Shown piece after piece: positions 10,966 through 25,900 of a DNA stretch of 64,000 nucleotides; the stretch's first letter is position 1; the number at the start of each line of letters is the position of its first letter. The position numbers were made by a program, and so were the translations under genes. This DNA comes from Limnomonas spitsbergensis (Eukaryota > Chlorophyta > Chlorophyceae > Chlamydomonadales), in NCBI GenBank assembly GCA_037349105.1, contig JAYJMM010000069.1, positions 868,001 to 932,000 on the forward strand, given 5' to 3'. Under the pieces are notes generated by a model. That model was not told where the DNA came from and ran no database searches. It saw nothing but the letters and a program-made list of their open reading frames with translations.

Positions 10966-13900
10966 GTAATTGAGTGTGCATGTATCATTTCATTTTGCAT
11001 CGAAAATACGTAACCACTCATTATTGGTCAATTCAATTGAGTGAATTGACGGAGGCAGCCTCAGTTATGAACCAGCTTTCATAGCTTCCCTATCATCTTG
11101 TATCTCACTCAAAAGCTGATTTCCCGCCGTACGCAACATTGCCGGAGGTCTACGTGTGAATTGACGATGTGTGCTTTTTGGTCTCGTGGAAATCAAAAAC
11201 CAACCCTGATATAATCATTAGAGGATATTTTTTTGCCAGTGGGTGTTTCATGCCGCCAATTGGAAACCGGATCTCACATGCCTGGCCAGTGTTGAGAATT
11301 GCTGGGACTTTGACATCCGTGCTGATGCACTCTCATTTTATGTGCAGGATTTTTGTGCACCAGCGAACTGTACGGCAGAGGTCGCTTTCTCCGAGTGCCT
11401 GGACAAAATTTGCAGCTCGCTCAATGCGGGCCTGGTTGTCGATCTAGAGGAGAAGGTCAAGACTTTGTGGTCTACGATCGCCCCTGAGGCAGGGGCGATT
11501 GTCGCGGAAATAACAGAGGCTTTATCACAGGTGAAAGGCAGAGAGCTTATCACAGATGTGAACCCTAGCCTCATAGTTTCTGCTTCTGATGATTGCCTGG
11601 GCAGGAACAATCAAAATGCATTGGTTGACATTGTCCATGCCCTTCTTGCAGGCCCCCATGGTCGGAGTCGTATTTTCGGTCGCCAAGATGTTGGTCGCGA
11701 GGGGCCTGGTGGTTGTGGTGAGTCAAGTAAACAGTGGATCAGATAGATGGGGTTGGGAGGCGCAGGGAAGGTGGGCACTTTAATCTCCATCCTTGATTTT
11801 CAGTAGACATAAGCAAACAGGGCAGCCGTGGTCGTGTCCTGTCCCAATATTGATTTAGATGCTCGCAATTTAGTTTCATCGCTTGAGGGTTTCAGTACAA
11901 GGACTGTGGGAGCACGTAGATATAAAATTAGTGAATGAGTGAGAGGGAGTATGGAGATTACCCCTTTGTTGACTTTAGTTTTCTGCTGAACCCTAAAATA
12001 CCTGTTGAGCGGAAATTGCAAGGTCTGCATGAGGCACCAGCAAGCAACAAAAGGGTGGTATTTGAACTTAGAAACGGCACCTCAAGTATACTTCATCTGC
12101 CCTACCACCCTGCACTGTGCAAATTTAAAAAATCACTTGTAGAAAAGTGTGTTAAGGGGTGGTTATAAAGACGAGATGGGCTTGAATCTATCTTAACTTG
12201 CCATGGGCTTCTGTTACTTCAGGAAAACAAGAAGAACCACATAAAGTTGGTGAACGTTGTCCAAGAGGCAGCCGACAGAATGAGGGCCATCTGCAAGAGA
12301 CTGCAAGAAAACCAGAGGAACGGCCAGAGCACGACAGCGGGCAAAAATACAGCTATCGAAAAAACACTCAAGGAACTTGCGCTGGTGGGTTGCAGAAGAG
12401 ACGGCATGGGATTTTGTATTCACAATTTCCGAAGTATTCCTCTCGCTCCTGGCACCTCCTTGCAGCATGCAAATGTGCATCACCACTGCTCTCCACTGCA
12501 CAGTCAACTCCTGGTATTATATGGAGGAGAACATGGCGCCGGTATGGCGGTTATACCGCGATGGCCTAATATAATGGCAGTATTACACATAATACCGCCA
12601 GCTCTTATACCGTCATCAGATGCTAGTATACCGTCGAGAACGGGCGGTATGACGGTATGCCGGTAATTGTACTCCATTATACCGCCATACCGCCGTACTG
12701 CATTACCGTCATATACTGCCAGTATAAGGGGCATTATAACGTCGTGTTGGGCCTATATACCGCCATACCCCCATACCGGCTGCTCACCTAGTTGGTTGAG
12801 TGAGCCATTATAACGCCATACCGCCATACTGCCGACGCGGCAGCTCACCAGGATGGTAGACTGTGCCATGATACCGCCATACTGCCATACCGGCAGCTTA
12901 CCTGGATGGTGGGTAGTGCCATACAAACCGCTATACCGGCATACCGCCATAATGAGGTCGGTGACATCGCGATTTAGGGCAGTGACACAACGAGTTAGGG
13001 ATTAAGGGGTTGGGTTTTAAGGTTTAGGGTTTAGGATGGTGACAGAGCGAGGTAAAACAAAGATTGAAAGTAAAAACAATTGAGTTAGCACATCGCTATA
13101 ATAATCAAAGTATTGAAGCTATTACAAAATTCTTTGCTGATTTAATTAGTTTTATAACACTTTGCTATTTACTTTTTGCGTTGGAAATTCAAATAAATAT
13201 AACCAAAGGGATCCCGAGAAAGAGGGACGAAATCAATAATAAAATTTGCAGGGGAAAGACTTCCCCTAAAAGATTAAGCAGTAAGGTTTTTTTTGAATGG
13301 TCTGCTTGTGTTTATTCCAATAAGACCATTAGTTGGGGTCCCAAGAAAAGCCTTTTCCTGCTTAATCTTAGGTGTTTAGGGGTAAGGTTTTAAGGTTTAG
13401 GGTTAAGGATGGTGACAGAGCGAGGTAGGGCAGTGACAGAGCAAGTTAGATGCCCCAATGCCCCGATGCCCCAATGCTCCAATACCCCGAGATGCCCCAA
13501 TGCCCCGATGCCCCGATGTCCCGATGCCCCGATGTCCTGATGCCCCGATGTCCCGATGCCCCGATGCCCTGATGTCCCGATGCCCCGCTGCCCCAATGCC
13601 CCAATGCCCCGATCCCCCGATGTCCCGATGCCCCGCTGCCCCAATGCCCCAATGCCCCGATGCCCCGATGTCCCGATGCCCCGCTGCCCCGCTGCCCCAA
13701 TGCCCCAATGCCCCGATACCCCGCTGCCCCGCTGCCCCGCTGCCCCAATGCCCCAATGCTCCAAAGCCCCAATGCCCCGATGCCCCGATGCCCCGATGCT
13801 CCAATGCCCTGATGCCCAGAAACCCAGATGCCCCAATAACCCGATGCCCCGATACCCCGACGCCCCGATGCCCCGATGCCCCGTTGTCCCGATGCCCCGA

Positions 13901-16900
13901 TGCCCCGATACCCCGATGCCACAATGCCACAATGCCACAATGCCACAATGCCCCGATGCCCTAATGTCCAAATGCCCCAATGCTCCAAAGCCCCAATGCC
14001 CCGATGCCCCAATGCCCCGATGCCCCGATGCCCCGTTGCCCCAGTGCACATATGCCCCGATGCCCCATTGTCTTGACGCCGCAATGCCCCGATGCCCCAA
14101 TGCCCTGGTGCTCCGAAGCCCCGATGCCCCAATGCCCCAATGCCCCAATGCCCAGATGTCCTGATGCCCCGATACCCCAATGCCCCGATGCCCCGATGCT
14201 CCGATGCCCCAAAACCCCAAATCCCCAATGCTCCGATGCTCCAATGCCCCAATGCCCTGAAACCTCGAGACCCCGATGCCCCGATACCCCAATGCCCCGA
14301 TGCCCCGATACCCCGGTACCCCAATGCCCCGATGCCCCGATGCCATTATGCCCCGATGCCGCAATGCCCAGATGCCCAGATGCCCTGATACCCCGATGCG
14401 CAGATGCTCAGATGCCCTGATGCCCCGATGCCCCGAGGCTCCAATGCCCAGATGCCCTGATGCCCCAATGCCCCAATGCCCCAATGCCCCGATGCTCCAA
14501 AGACCCAATATGCCCCAAGGCCCCAAGGCCCCAATGCCCTGATGCCCAGGAGCCCAGACGCCCCAATGCCCAGACGCCCCGACGCCCAGATGCCCAGATG
14601 CCCAGATGCCCAGATGCCCAGATGCCCAGATGCCCAGATGTCTTGATGCCTCGATACCCCGATGTCCCGATACCCTGATACCCCGATACCCCGATGTCCC
14701 GATACCCTGATACCCCGATACCCCGATACCCCGATTTCCCGATGCTCCAATGCCCCGATGCCCCAATGCGATTATGCCCCGATGCCCCGATGCCCCGATG
14801 CCCCGATGCGCAGATGCCCTGATGCCTCGATGCCCCGATACCCCAATGCCCCCATGCCCCAATTCCCGATGCCCAAATGCCCCGATACCCCGATGCTCCA
14901 ATACCTCGATGCCCCGATGCCCCGATGCTGTGATGTCCTGATGCCCCAATACCCCGATGCTGTGATGCCCCGATGTCCCAATGTCCCAATGCCCCAATGC
15001 TCCAAAGCCCCAATGCCCCGATGCCCAAATGCCCCAATGCTCCAAAGCCCCGATGCCCCGATACCCCGATGCCCCGATGCCCTGATGCCCAGATGCCCCG
15101 ATGTCCTGATGCCCCAATGTCCCGATGCCCCGGTACCCCGATACCTCGATGCCTCGATACCCTGAGACCCCGAGACCCCAATGCTCTGATGCTCTGATGC
15201 CCCAACGCCCCGACGCCTCGATACCCCGATGTCCCGATGCCCCGATGCCCCGATGTCCCGATACCCCGATACCCCGATGCCCCGATGCCCCGATGCCCCG
15301 ATGCCCCGATGCCCCGATGCTCCGATGCCTGGATACCCCGATACCCCAATGCCCTGTTACCCCGATACCCCGATGCCCCGATGCCCCGATGCTCCGATGC
15401 CCCGATGCCCCGATGCTCCGATGCCCCGATGCCCAGATGCCCCGATGCCCCGATACCCCGATGCCCCGATGCTCCAATGCCCCGATGCCCCGATGCTCCA
15501 ATGCCCCGATGCCCCGATGCTCCAATGCCCCGATGCTCCAATGCCCCGATGCCCCGATGCCCCGATGCCCCGATGCCCCGATGCGCAGATGCCCTGATGC
15601 CTCGATGCCCCGATACCCCGATGCCCCCATGCCCCGATTCCTGATGCCCGAATGCCCCGATACCCCGATGCTCCAATACCTCGATACCCCGATGCCCCGA
15701 TGCCCCGATACCCCGTTGTTCCAATGCCCTGATGCCCCGATGCCCCGATGCCCCAATGCCCCGATGCCCCGATGCCCCGATGCCCTGATGTCCTGATGCC
15801 CCAATACCCCGATGCTGTGATGCCCCGATGTCCCAATGTACCAATGCCCCAATGCTCCAAAGCCCCGATGCCCCGATACCCCGATGCCCCGATGCCCTGA
15901 TGCCCAGATGCCCCGATGTCCTGATGCCCCAATGTCCCGATGCCCCGGTACCCCGATACCTCGATGCCTCGATACCCTGAGACCCCGAGACCCCAATGCT
16001 CTGATGCTCTGATGCCCCAACGCCCCGACGCCTCGATACCCCGATGTCCCGATGCCCCGATGCCCCGATGTCCGATACCCCGATACCCCGATGCCCCGAT
16101 GCCCCGATGCCCCGATGCCCCGATGCCCCGATGCCCCGATGCCCCGATGCCCCGATGCCCCGATGCTCCGATGCCTGGATACCCCTATACCCCAATGCCC
16201 TGTTACCCCGATACCCCGATGCCCCGATGCCCCGATGCTCCGATGTCCCGATGCCCCGATGCTCCGATGCCCCGATGCCCCGATGCCCCGATGCCCCGAT
16301 GCCCCGATGCCCCGATGCTCCGATGCCCCGATGCCCCGATGCTCCGATGCTCCGATGCCCCGATGCCCCGATGCCCCGATGCCCCGATGCTCCGATGCCC
16401 CGATGCCCCGATGCCCCGATGCGCAGATGCCCTGATGCCTCGATGCCCCGATACCCCGATGCCCCGATGCCCCGATGCTCCGATGCCTGGATACCCCGAT
16501 ACCCCAATGCCCTGTTACCCCGATACCCCGATGCCCCGATGCCCCGATGCTCCGATGTCCCGATGCCCCGATGCTCCGATGCCCCGATGCCCCGATGCCC
16601 CGATGCCCCGATGCCCCGATGCCCCGATGCCCTGATGCTCCGATGCCCCGATGCCCCGATGCTCCGATGCTCCGATGCCCCGATGCCCCGATGCCCCGAC
16701 GCCCCGATGCCCCGATGCCCCGATGCCCCGATGCCCCGATGCCCCGATGCCCCGATGCCCTGATGCCCCGATGCCCCGATGCTCCGATGCCCCGATGCCC
16801 CGATGCCCCGATGCCCCGATGCTCCGATGTCCCGATGCCCCGATGCCCCGATGCCCCGATGCCCCGATGCCCCGATGCCCCGATGCCCCGATGCCCCGAT

Positions 16901-19900
16901 GCTCCGATGCCTCGATACCCCGATACCCCAATGCCCTGTTACCCCGATACCCCGATGCCCCGATGCCCCGATGCTCCGATGCCCCGATGCCCCGATGCTC
17001 CGATGCCCCGATGCCCAGATGCCCCGATGCCCCGATACCCCGATGCCCCGATGCTCCAATGCCCCGATGCCCCGATGCTCCAATGCCCCGATGCCCCGAT
17101 GCTCCAATGCCCCGATGCTCCAATGCCCCGATGCCCCGATGCCCCGATGCCCCGATGCTCCGATGCTCCGATGCCCCGATGCCCCGATGCCCCGATGCCC
17201 CGATGCTCCGATGCCCCGATGCCCCGATGCCCCGATGCGCAGATGCCCTGATGCCTCGATGCCCCGATACCCCGATGCCCCGATGCCCCGATGCTCCGAT
17301 GCCTGGATACCCCGATACCCCAATGCCCTGTTACCCCGATACCCCGATGCCCCGATGCCCCGATGCTCCGATGTCCCGATGCCCCGATGCTCCGATGCCC
17401 CGATGCCCCGATGCCCCGATGCCCCGATGCCCCGATGCCCCGATGCCCTGATGCTCCGATGCCCCGATGCCCCGATGCTCCGATGCTCCGATGCCCCGAT
17501 GCCCCGATGCCCCGACGCCCCGATGCCCCGATGCCCCGATGCCCCGATGCCCCGATGCCCCGATGCCCCGATGCCCTGATGCCCCGATGCCCCGATGCTC
17601 CGATGCCCCGATGCCCCGATGCCCCGATGCCCCGATGCTCCGATGTCCCGATGCCCCGATGCCCCGATGCCCCGATGCCCCGATGCCCCGATGCCCCGAT
17701 GCCCCGATGCCCCGATGCTCCGATGCCTGGATACCCCGATACCCCAATGCCCTGTTACCCCGATACCCCGATGCCCCGATGCCCCGATGCTCCGATGCCC
17801 CGATGCCCCGATGCTCCGATGCCCCGATGCCCAGATGCCCCGATGCCCCGATACCCCGATGCCCCGATGCTCCAATGCCCCGATGCCCCGATGCTCCAAT
17901 GCCCCGATGCCCCGATGCTCCAATGCCCCGATGCTCCAATGCCCCGATGCCCCGATGCCCCGATGCCCCGATGCCCCGATGCGCAGATGCCCTGATGCCT
18001 CGATGCCCCGATACCCCGATGCCCCCATGCCCCGATTCCTGATGCCCGAATGCCCCGATACCCCGATGCTCCAATACCTCGATACCCCGATGCCCCGATG
18101 CCCCGATACCCCGTTGTTCCAATGCCCTGATGCCCCGATGCCCCGATGCCCCAATGCCCCGATGCCCCGATGCCCCGATGCCCTGATGTCCTGATGCCCC
18201 AATACCCCGATGCTGTGATGCCCCGATGTCCCAATGTACCAATGCCCCAATGCTCCAAAGCCCCGATGCCCCGATACCCCGATGCCCCGATGCCCTGATG
18301 CACAGATGCCCCGATGTCCTGATGCCCCAATGTCCCGATGCCCCGGTACCCCGATACCTCGATGCCTCGATACCCTGAGACCCCGAGACCCCAATGCTCT
18401 GATGCTCTGATGCCCCAACGCCCCGACGCCTCGATACCCCGATGTCCCGATGCCCCGATGCCCCGATGTCCGATACCCCGATACCCCGATGCCCCGATGC
18501 CCCGATGCCCCGATGCCCCGATGCCCCGATGCCCCGATGCCCCGATGCCCCGATGCTCCGATGCCTGGATACCCCTATACCCCAATGCCCTGTTACCCCG
18601 ATACCCCGATGCCCCGATGCCCCGATGCTCCGATGTCCCGATGCCCCGATGCTCCGATGCCCCGATGCCCCGATGCCCCGATGCCCCGATGCCCCGATGC
18701 CCCGATGCCCCGATGCTCCGATGCCCCGATGCCCCGATGCTCCGATGCTCCGATGCCCCGATGCCCCGATGCCCCGATGCCCCGATGCTCCGATGCCCCG
18801 ATGCCCCGATGCCCCGATGCGCAGATGCCCTGATGCCTCGATGCCCCGATACCCCGATGCCCCGATGCCCCGATGCTCCGATGCCTGGATACCCCGATAC
18901 CCCAATGCCCTGTTACCCCGATACCCCGATGCCCCGATGCCCCGATGCTCCGATGTCCCGATGCCCCGATGCTCCGATGCCCCGATGCCCCGATGCCCCG
19001 ATGCCCCGATGCCCCGATGCCCCGATGCCCTGATGCTCCGATGCCCCGATGCCCCGATGCTCCGATGCTCCGATGCCCCGATGCCCCGATGCCCCGACGC
19101 CCCGATGCCCCGATGCCCCGATGCCCCGATGCCCCGATGCCCCGATGCCCCGATGCCCTGATGCCCCGATGCCCCGATGCTCCGATGCCCCGATGCCCCG
19201 ATGCCCCGATGCCCCGATGCTCCGATGTCCCGATGCCCCGATGCCCCGATGCTCCGATGCTCCGATGCCCCGATGCCCCGATGCCCCGATGCCCCGATGC
19301 TCCGATGCCCCGATGCCCCGATGCCCCGATGCGCAGATGCCCTGATGCCTCGATGCCCCGATACCCCGATGCCCCGATGCCCCGATGCTCCGATGCCTGG
19401 ATACCCCGATACCCCAATGCCCTGTTACCCCGATACCCCGATGCCCCGATGCCCCGATGCTCCGATGTCCCGATGCCCCGATGCTCCGATGCCCCGATGC
19501 CCCGATGCCCCGATGCCCCGATGCCCCGATGCCCCGATGCCCTGATGCTCCGATGCCCCGATGCCCCGATGCTCCGATGCTCCGATGCCCCGATGCCCCG
19601 ATGCCCCGACGCCCCGATGCCCCGATGCCCCGATGCCCCGATGCCCCGATGCCCCGATGCCCCGATGCCCTGATGCCCCGATGCCCCGATGCTCCGATGC
19701 CCCGATGCCCCGATGCCCCGATGCCCCGATGCTCCGATGTCCCGATGCCCCGATGCCCCGATGCCCCGATGCCCCGATGCCCCGATACCCCGATGCCCCG
19801 ATGCCCCGATGCTCCGATGCCCCGATGCCCCGATGCTCCGATGCCCCGATGCCCAGATGCCCCGATGCCCCGATACCCCGATGCCCCGATGCTCCAATGC

Positions 19901-22900
19901 CCCGATGCCCCGATGCTCCAATGCCCCGATGCCCCGATGCTCCAATGCCCCGATGCTCCAATGCCCCGATGCCCCGATGCCCCGATGCCCCGATGCCCCG
20001 ATGCGCAGATGCCCTGATGCCTCGATGCCCCGATACCCCGATGCCCCCATGCCCCGATTCCTGATGCCCGAATGCCCCGATACCCCGATGCTCCAATACC
20101 TCGATACCCCGATGCCCCGATGCCCCGATACCCCGTTGTTCCAATGCCCTGATGCCCCGATGCCCCGATGCCCCAATGCCCCGATGCCCCGATGCCCCGA
20201 TGCCCTGATGTCCTGATGCCCCAATACCCCGATGCTGTGATGCCCCGATGTCCCAATGTACCAATGCCCCAATGCTCCAAAGCCCCGATGCCCCGATACC
20301 CCGATGCCCCGATGCCCTGATGCACAGATGCCCCGATGTCCTGATGCCCCAATGTCCCGATGCCCCGGTACCCCGATACCTCGATGCCTCGATACCCTGA
20401 GACCCCGAGACCCCAATGCTCTGATGCTCTGATGCCCCAACGCCCCGACGCCTCGATACCCCGATGTCCCGATGCCCCGATGCCCCGATGTCCGATACCC
20501 CGATACCCCGATGCCCCGATGCCCCGATGCCCCGATGCCCCGATGCCCCGATGCCCCGATGCCCCGATGCCCCGATGCTCCGATGCCTGGATACCCCTAT
20601 ACCCCAATGCCCTGTTACCCCGATACCCCGATGCCCCGATGCCCCGATGCTCCGATGTCCCGATGCCCCGATGCTCCGATGCCCCGATGCCCCGATGCCC
20701 CGATGCCCCGATGCCCCGATGCCCCGATGCCCCGATGCCCCGATGCTCCGATGCCCCGATGCCCCGATGCTCCGATGCTCCGATGCCCCGATGCCCCGAT
20801 GCCCCGATGCCCCGATGCTCCGATGCCCCGATGCCCCGATGCCCCGATGCGCAGATGCCCTGATGCCTCGATGCCCCGATACCCCGATGCCCCGATGCCC
20901 CGATGCTCCGATGCCTGGATACCCCGATACCCCAATGCCCTGTTACCCCGATACCCCGATGCCCCGATGCCCCGATGCTCCGATGTCCCGATGCCCCGAT
21001 GCCCCGATGCCCCGATGCCCCGATGCCCCGATGCCCCGATGCCCCGATGCCCCGATGCCCTGATGCTCCGATGCCCCGATGCCCCGATGCTCCGATGCTC
21101 CGATGCCCCGATGCCCCGATGCCCCGACGCCCCGATGCCCCGATGCCCCGATGCCCCGATGCCCCGATGCCCCGATGCCCCGATGCCCTGATGCCCCGAT
21201 GCCCCGATGCTCCGATGCCCCGATGCCCCGATGCCCCGATGCCCCGATGCTCCGATGTCCCGATGCCCCGATGCCCCGATGCCCCGATGCCCCGATGCCC
21301 CGATGCTCCGATGCCCCGATGCCCCGATGCTCCGATGCTCCGATGCCCCGATGCCCCGATGCCCCGATGCCCCGATGCTCCGATGCCCCGATGCCCCGTT
21401 GCCCCGATGCTCCGATGCCCCGATGCCCCGATGCCCCGATGCCCCGATGCCCCGATGCCCCGATGCCCCGATGCCCCGATGCCCCGATGCCCCGATGCTC
21501 CGATGCCCCGATGCCCCGATGCCCCGATGCCCCGATGCTCCGATGCCCCGATGCCCCGATGCCCTGATGCTCCGATACCCCGATGCCCCGATGCCCCGAT
21601 GCCCCGATGCCCCGATGCTCCGATGTTCCGATGCCCTGATGCCCCGATGCCCCGATGCCCCGATGCCCCGATTCCCCAATGCCCCGATGCTCCGATGCCC
21701 CCATACCCCGGTGCCCCGATGTTCCGATGCCCCGATGCCCTGATGCCCCGATGCCCTGATACCCCAATGCTCCGATGCTCCGATGTTCCGATACCCCGAT
21801 GCTCCGATGCCCCGATACCCCGATGCGCTGATACCCCGATACCCCGATGCCCCGATGCCCCTAGTGTTCCGATACCCCGATGCCCCGATACCCCGATGCC
21901 CCGATGCCCCGATACCCCAAGGCCCCAATGCCCTGATGCCCAGAAGCCCAGACGCCCCAATGCCCAGACGCCCAGATACCCAGATGCCCAGATGCCCAGA
22001 TGCCCAGATGCCCAGATGTCTTGATGCTTCAATACCCCGATGTCCCGATACCCTGATACCCCGATACCTTGATGTCCCGATACCCTGATACCCCAATACC
22101 CCGATACCCCGAATTCCCGATGCTCCAATGCCCCGATGCCCCGATGCCCCGATGCCCCGATGCCCCGATGCCCCGATGCCCCGATGCCCCAATGCCCCGA
22201 TGCCCCGATGCCCCGATGCCCCGATGCCCCGATGCGCAGATGCCCTGATGCCTCGATGCCTCGATGCCCCGATACCCCGATGCCCCCATGCCCCGATTCC
22301 CGATGCCCAAATGCCCCGATACCCCGATGCTCCAATACCTCGATACCCCGATGCCCCAATGCCCCGATACCCCGTTGTTCCAATGCCCTGATGCCCCGAT
22401 GCCCCGATGCCCCGATGCCCCAATGCCCCGATGCCCCGATGCCCCGATGCCCTGATGTCCTGATGCCCCAATACCCCGATGCTGTGATGCCCCGATGTCC
22501 CAATGTACCAATGCCCCAATGCTCCAAAGCCCCAATGCCCTGATGCCCAAATGCCCCAATGCTCCAAAGCCCCGATGCCCCGATACCCCGATGCCCCGAT
22601 GCCCTGATGCACAGATGCCCCGATGTCCTGATGCCCCAATGTCCCGATGCCCCGGTACCCCGATACCTCGATGCCTCGATACCCTGAGACCCCGAGACCC
22701 CAATGCTCTGATGCTCTGATGCCCCAACGCCCCGACGCCTCGATACCCCGATGTCCCAATGCCCCGATGCCCCGATGTCCCGATACCCCGATACCCCGAT
22801 GCCCCGATGCCCCGATGCCCCGATGCCCCGATGCCCCGATGCTCCGATGCCTGGATACCCCGATACCCCAATGCCCTGTTACCCCGATACCCCGATGTCC

Positions 22901-25900
22901 CGATACCCCGATGCCCAAATACCCCGATACCCCAATGCCCTGTTACCCCGATACCCCGATCCCCGATGCCCCGATGCCCCGATGCCCCGATGCTCCGATG
23001 CCCCCATACCCCGGTGCCCCGATGTTCCGATGCCCCGATGCCCTGATGCCCCGATGCCCTGATACCCCAATGCTCCGATGCTCCGATGTTCCGATACCCC
23101 AATGCTCCGATGCCCCAATACCCCGATGCCCTGATACCCCGATACCCCGATGCCCCGATGCCCTGATACCCCGATGCCCTGATGCCCCGATACCCTGATG
23201 CCCTGATGCCCCGATACCCCTTTTTTCCGATGCCCCGATACCCCATTGCCCTGATGCCCTGATGCCCCGATACCCTGATGCCCTGATGCCCCGATTCCTG
23301 ATACTGTGATGCCCCGATACCCCGATGCCCTGATGCCCCGATACCCTGATGCCCCGATACCCCTATACCCCGATGCTCCGATGCTCCGATGCCCCGATAC
23401 CCCCATGCTCCGATTCCCCCATACCCCGATGCCCCAATGCCCCGATGCCCCGATGCCCCGATGCCCCGATGCCCCAATGCACCTATGCCCCGATGCCCCA
23501 ATGTCCCGCTGCCGCAATGCCCCGATACCCCAATGCCCTGATGCTCCGAAGACCCTGATGCCCCAATGCGTCAATGCCCCAATTCCCATATGCCCCAATG
23601 CCCCAATGCCCAGATGTCCTGATGCCCCGATAACCTAATGCCCCGATGCCCCGATGCTCCGATGCCCCAATGCCCTGATACCTCGATACCCCGATGCCCC
23701 GATACCCTGATGCCCTGATGCCTCGATACCCCGATACCCCGATGCCCCGATGCCCCGATGCCCCGATGCCCCGATTCCCCGATGCTCTGATGCCTCGATA
23801 CCCCGATACCTTGATACCCCGATCCCCGATGCCCCGATGCCCCGATGCTCCGATGCTACCATACCCCGATACCCCGGTAACCCAATGCGCCTATGCCCCG
23901 CTGCCCCAATGCCCCGACGCCCCAATGCCCCGATACCCCGATGCCCCAATGCCCCGATGCCCCGATGCCCCGATGACCCGATGCACCAAAACCCCGATGC
24001 TCCGATGCCCAGATGCCCCGATTGGGCAGATGTCCCGTTGCCCCGATGCCCCAATGCCACGATGCCCCAATGCCACGATTCCCTAAACACCCTGATGCTC
24101 CGATGCCCAGATGCCCCGAGGCCCCGATACCCCGATGCGCTCCGATGCCCAGATGCCCAGATGCCCAGATACCCCGATACCCCGATACCCGATGTCCCAA
24201 TGCCCCGATGCCCCAATGCCCTGATGCCCCAATGCGCCTATGCCCCGCTGCCCCAATGCCCCGACGCCCCAATATGCCCCGATACCCCGATGCCCCAATG
24301 CCCCGATGACCCGATGACCCGATTACCTGATGCACCAAAACCCCGATGCTCCGATGCCCAGATGCCCCGATTGCGCAGATGCCCCGTTGCCCCGATGCCC
24401 CAATGCCACGATGCCCCAATGCCACGATTCCCTAAACACCCTGATGCTCCGATGCCCAGATGCCCCAAGGCCCCGATACCCCGATGCTCCGATGCCCAGA
24501 TGCCCAGATGCCCCGTTGCCCCGATGCCCCAATGCCACGATGCCCCAATGCCACGATTCCCTAAACACCCTGATGCTCCGATGCCCAGATGCCCCAAGGC
24601 CCCGATACCCCGATGCTCCGATGCCCAGATGCCCAGATGCCCAGATGCCCAGATACCCCGATACCCCGATGCGCAGATGCTCAGATGTACTGATACCCTG
24701 ATGCCACAATGCCTCGATGCTCCGATGCCCTGATGCCCCGATGCCCCGATGCCCCAATCCCCCGATGCTCCAAAGCCCCAATATGCCCCAATGCCCAGAT
24801 GCCCAGATGCCCATATGCTCCAAAGCCCCAACGCCCTGATGCCCCAATGCCCCGATGCCCCGATGCCCTTATGTCCCAACGCCCCAATGCCCCGATGTCC
24901 CGATGCCCCGATGCCCCGAGGCCCTGATGCCCCGATGCCCCGAAGCCCCGATGCCCCGATACCCTGATGCCCCGATGCCACGATGCCACGATGTCCAGAA
25001 GCCCCGATGCCCTTATGTCCCAACGCCCCGATGCCCCGATGTCCCGATGCCCCGATGCCCTTATGTCCCAACGCCCCGATACCCCGATGTCCCGATGCCC
25101 CGATGCCCCGAGGCCCTGATGCCCCGATGCCCCGAAGCCCCGATGCCCCGATACCCTGATGCCCCGATGCCCCGATGCCACGATGTCCAGAAGCCCCGAT
25201 GCCCCGATGCCCCGATGCCCCGATGCCCCGATACCCAGATGCCCTGATGCACCGATGCCTCGATGCGCAGATGCGCAGATGCCCCGATGCCCTGATACCC
25301 GATACCCCGATGCCCTGATGCCCCGATGCCCGGATGCCCCGATACCCCGATGCCCTGTTGCCCCGATACCCTGATGCCCTGATGCCCCGATACCCCAATT
25401 CCCTGATGCCCCGATGCCCCAATGCCCTGATGCCCCGATGCCCCGATACCCTGATGCCCTGATGCCCCGATTCCTGATACTCTGATGCCCCGATACCCCG
25501 ATGCCCTGATGCCCCGATACCCTGATGCCCCGATACCCCGATAACCCGATGCTCCGATGCTCCGATGCCCCGATACCCCCATGCTCCGATGCTCCGATGC
25601 CCCGATACCCCGATGCCCTGATACCCCGATACCCCGATGCCCCGATGCCCCGATACCCCGATGCCATGATGCCCCGATACCCTGATGCCCTGATGCCCTG
25701 ATACCCCGATACCCCGATGCCCCGATGCCCCGATGCCCCGATGCTCTGATGCCTCGATACCCCGATACCCTGATGCCCTGATACCCCAATACCCCGATGC
25801 CCCGATGCCCCGATACCCTGATGCCCTAATGCCCCGATTCCTGATACTCTGATGCCCCCATACCCCGATGCCCCGATACCCTGATGCCCCGATACCCCGA

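Larger units (their letters stand above)
1..11925 (+). repeat. Segmental duplication, copy A
   Basis: This segment matches 43565-64000 base for base apart from scattered substitutions and a few indels. The relationship is direct. The offset is 43564 at the start, 43561 over most of the first 5.7 kb, then 43565. Beyond the transposon insertion in copy B it is 52059, 52054 and finally 52075. Copy A starts at the first base of the window, so its true left end is unknown. It is the undisturbed version: it keeps the empty transposon site at 5939-5940. It lacks a 4-bp insertion (near 5708), has 5 extra bp near 8200, and has one fewer 21-bp unit near 10.7 kb. The match stops at 11925 only because the window ends at 64000. 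By eye divergence is a few differences per kilobase at most. Confidence 0.97.

Noticed and set aside
12956..13450. True telomere or chromosome end
   Set aside because: Only one or two TTTAGGG units occur at a time, mixed with GGTGACAC repeats, and genes continue on both sides.
13390..22918. Minus-strand frames of 876, 1336, 1204, 767 and 615 codons rich in GIGASGHR, and plus-strand MPRCPDAP frames
   Set aside because: They arise from an 8-bp repeat lacking stops in the common variants. All frames give the same peptide, there is no unique sequence, and they overlap each other.
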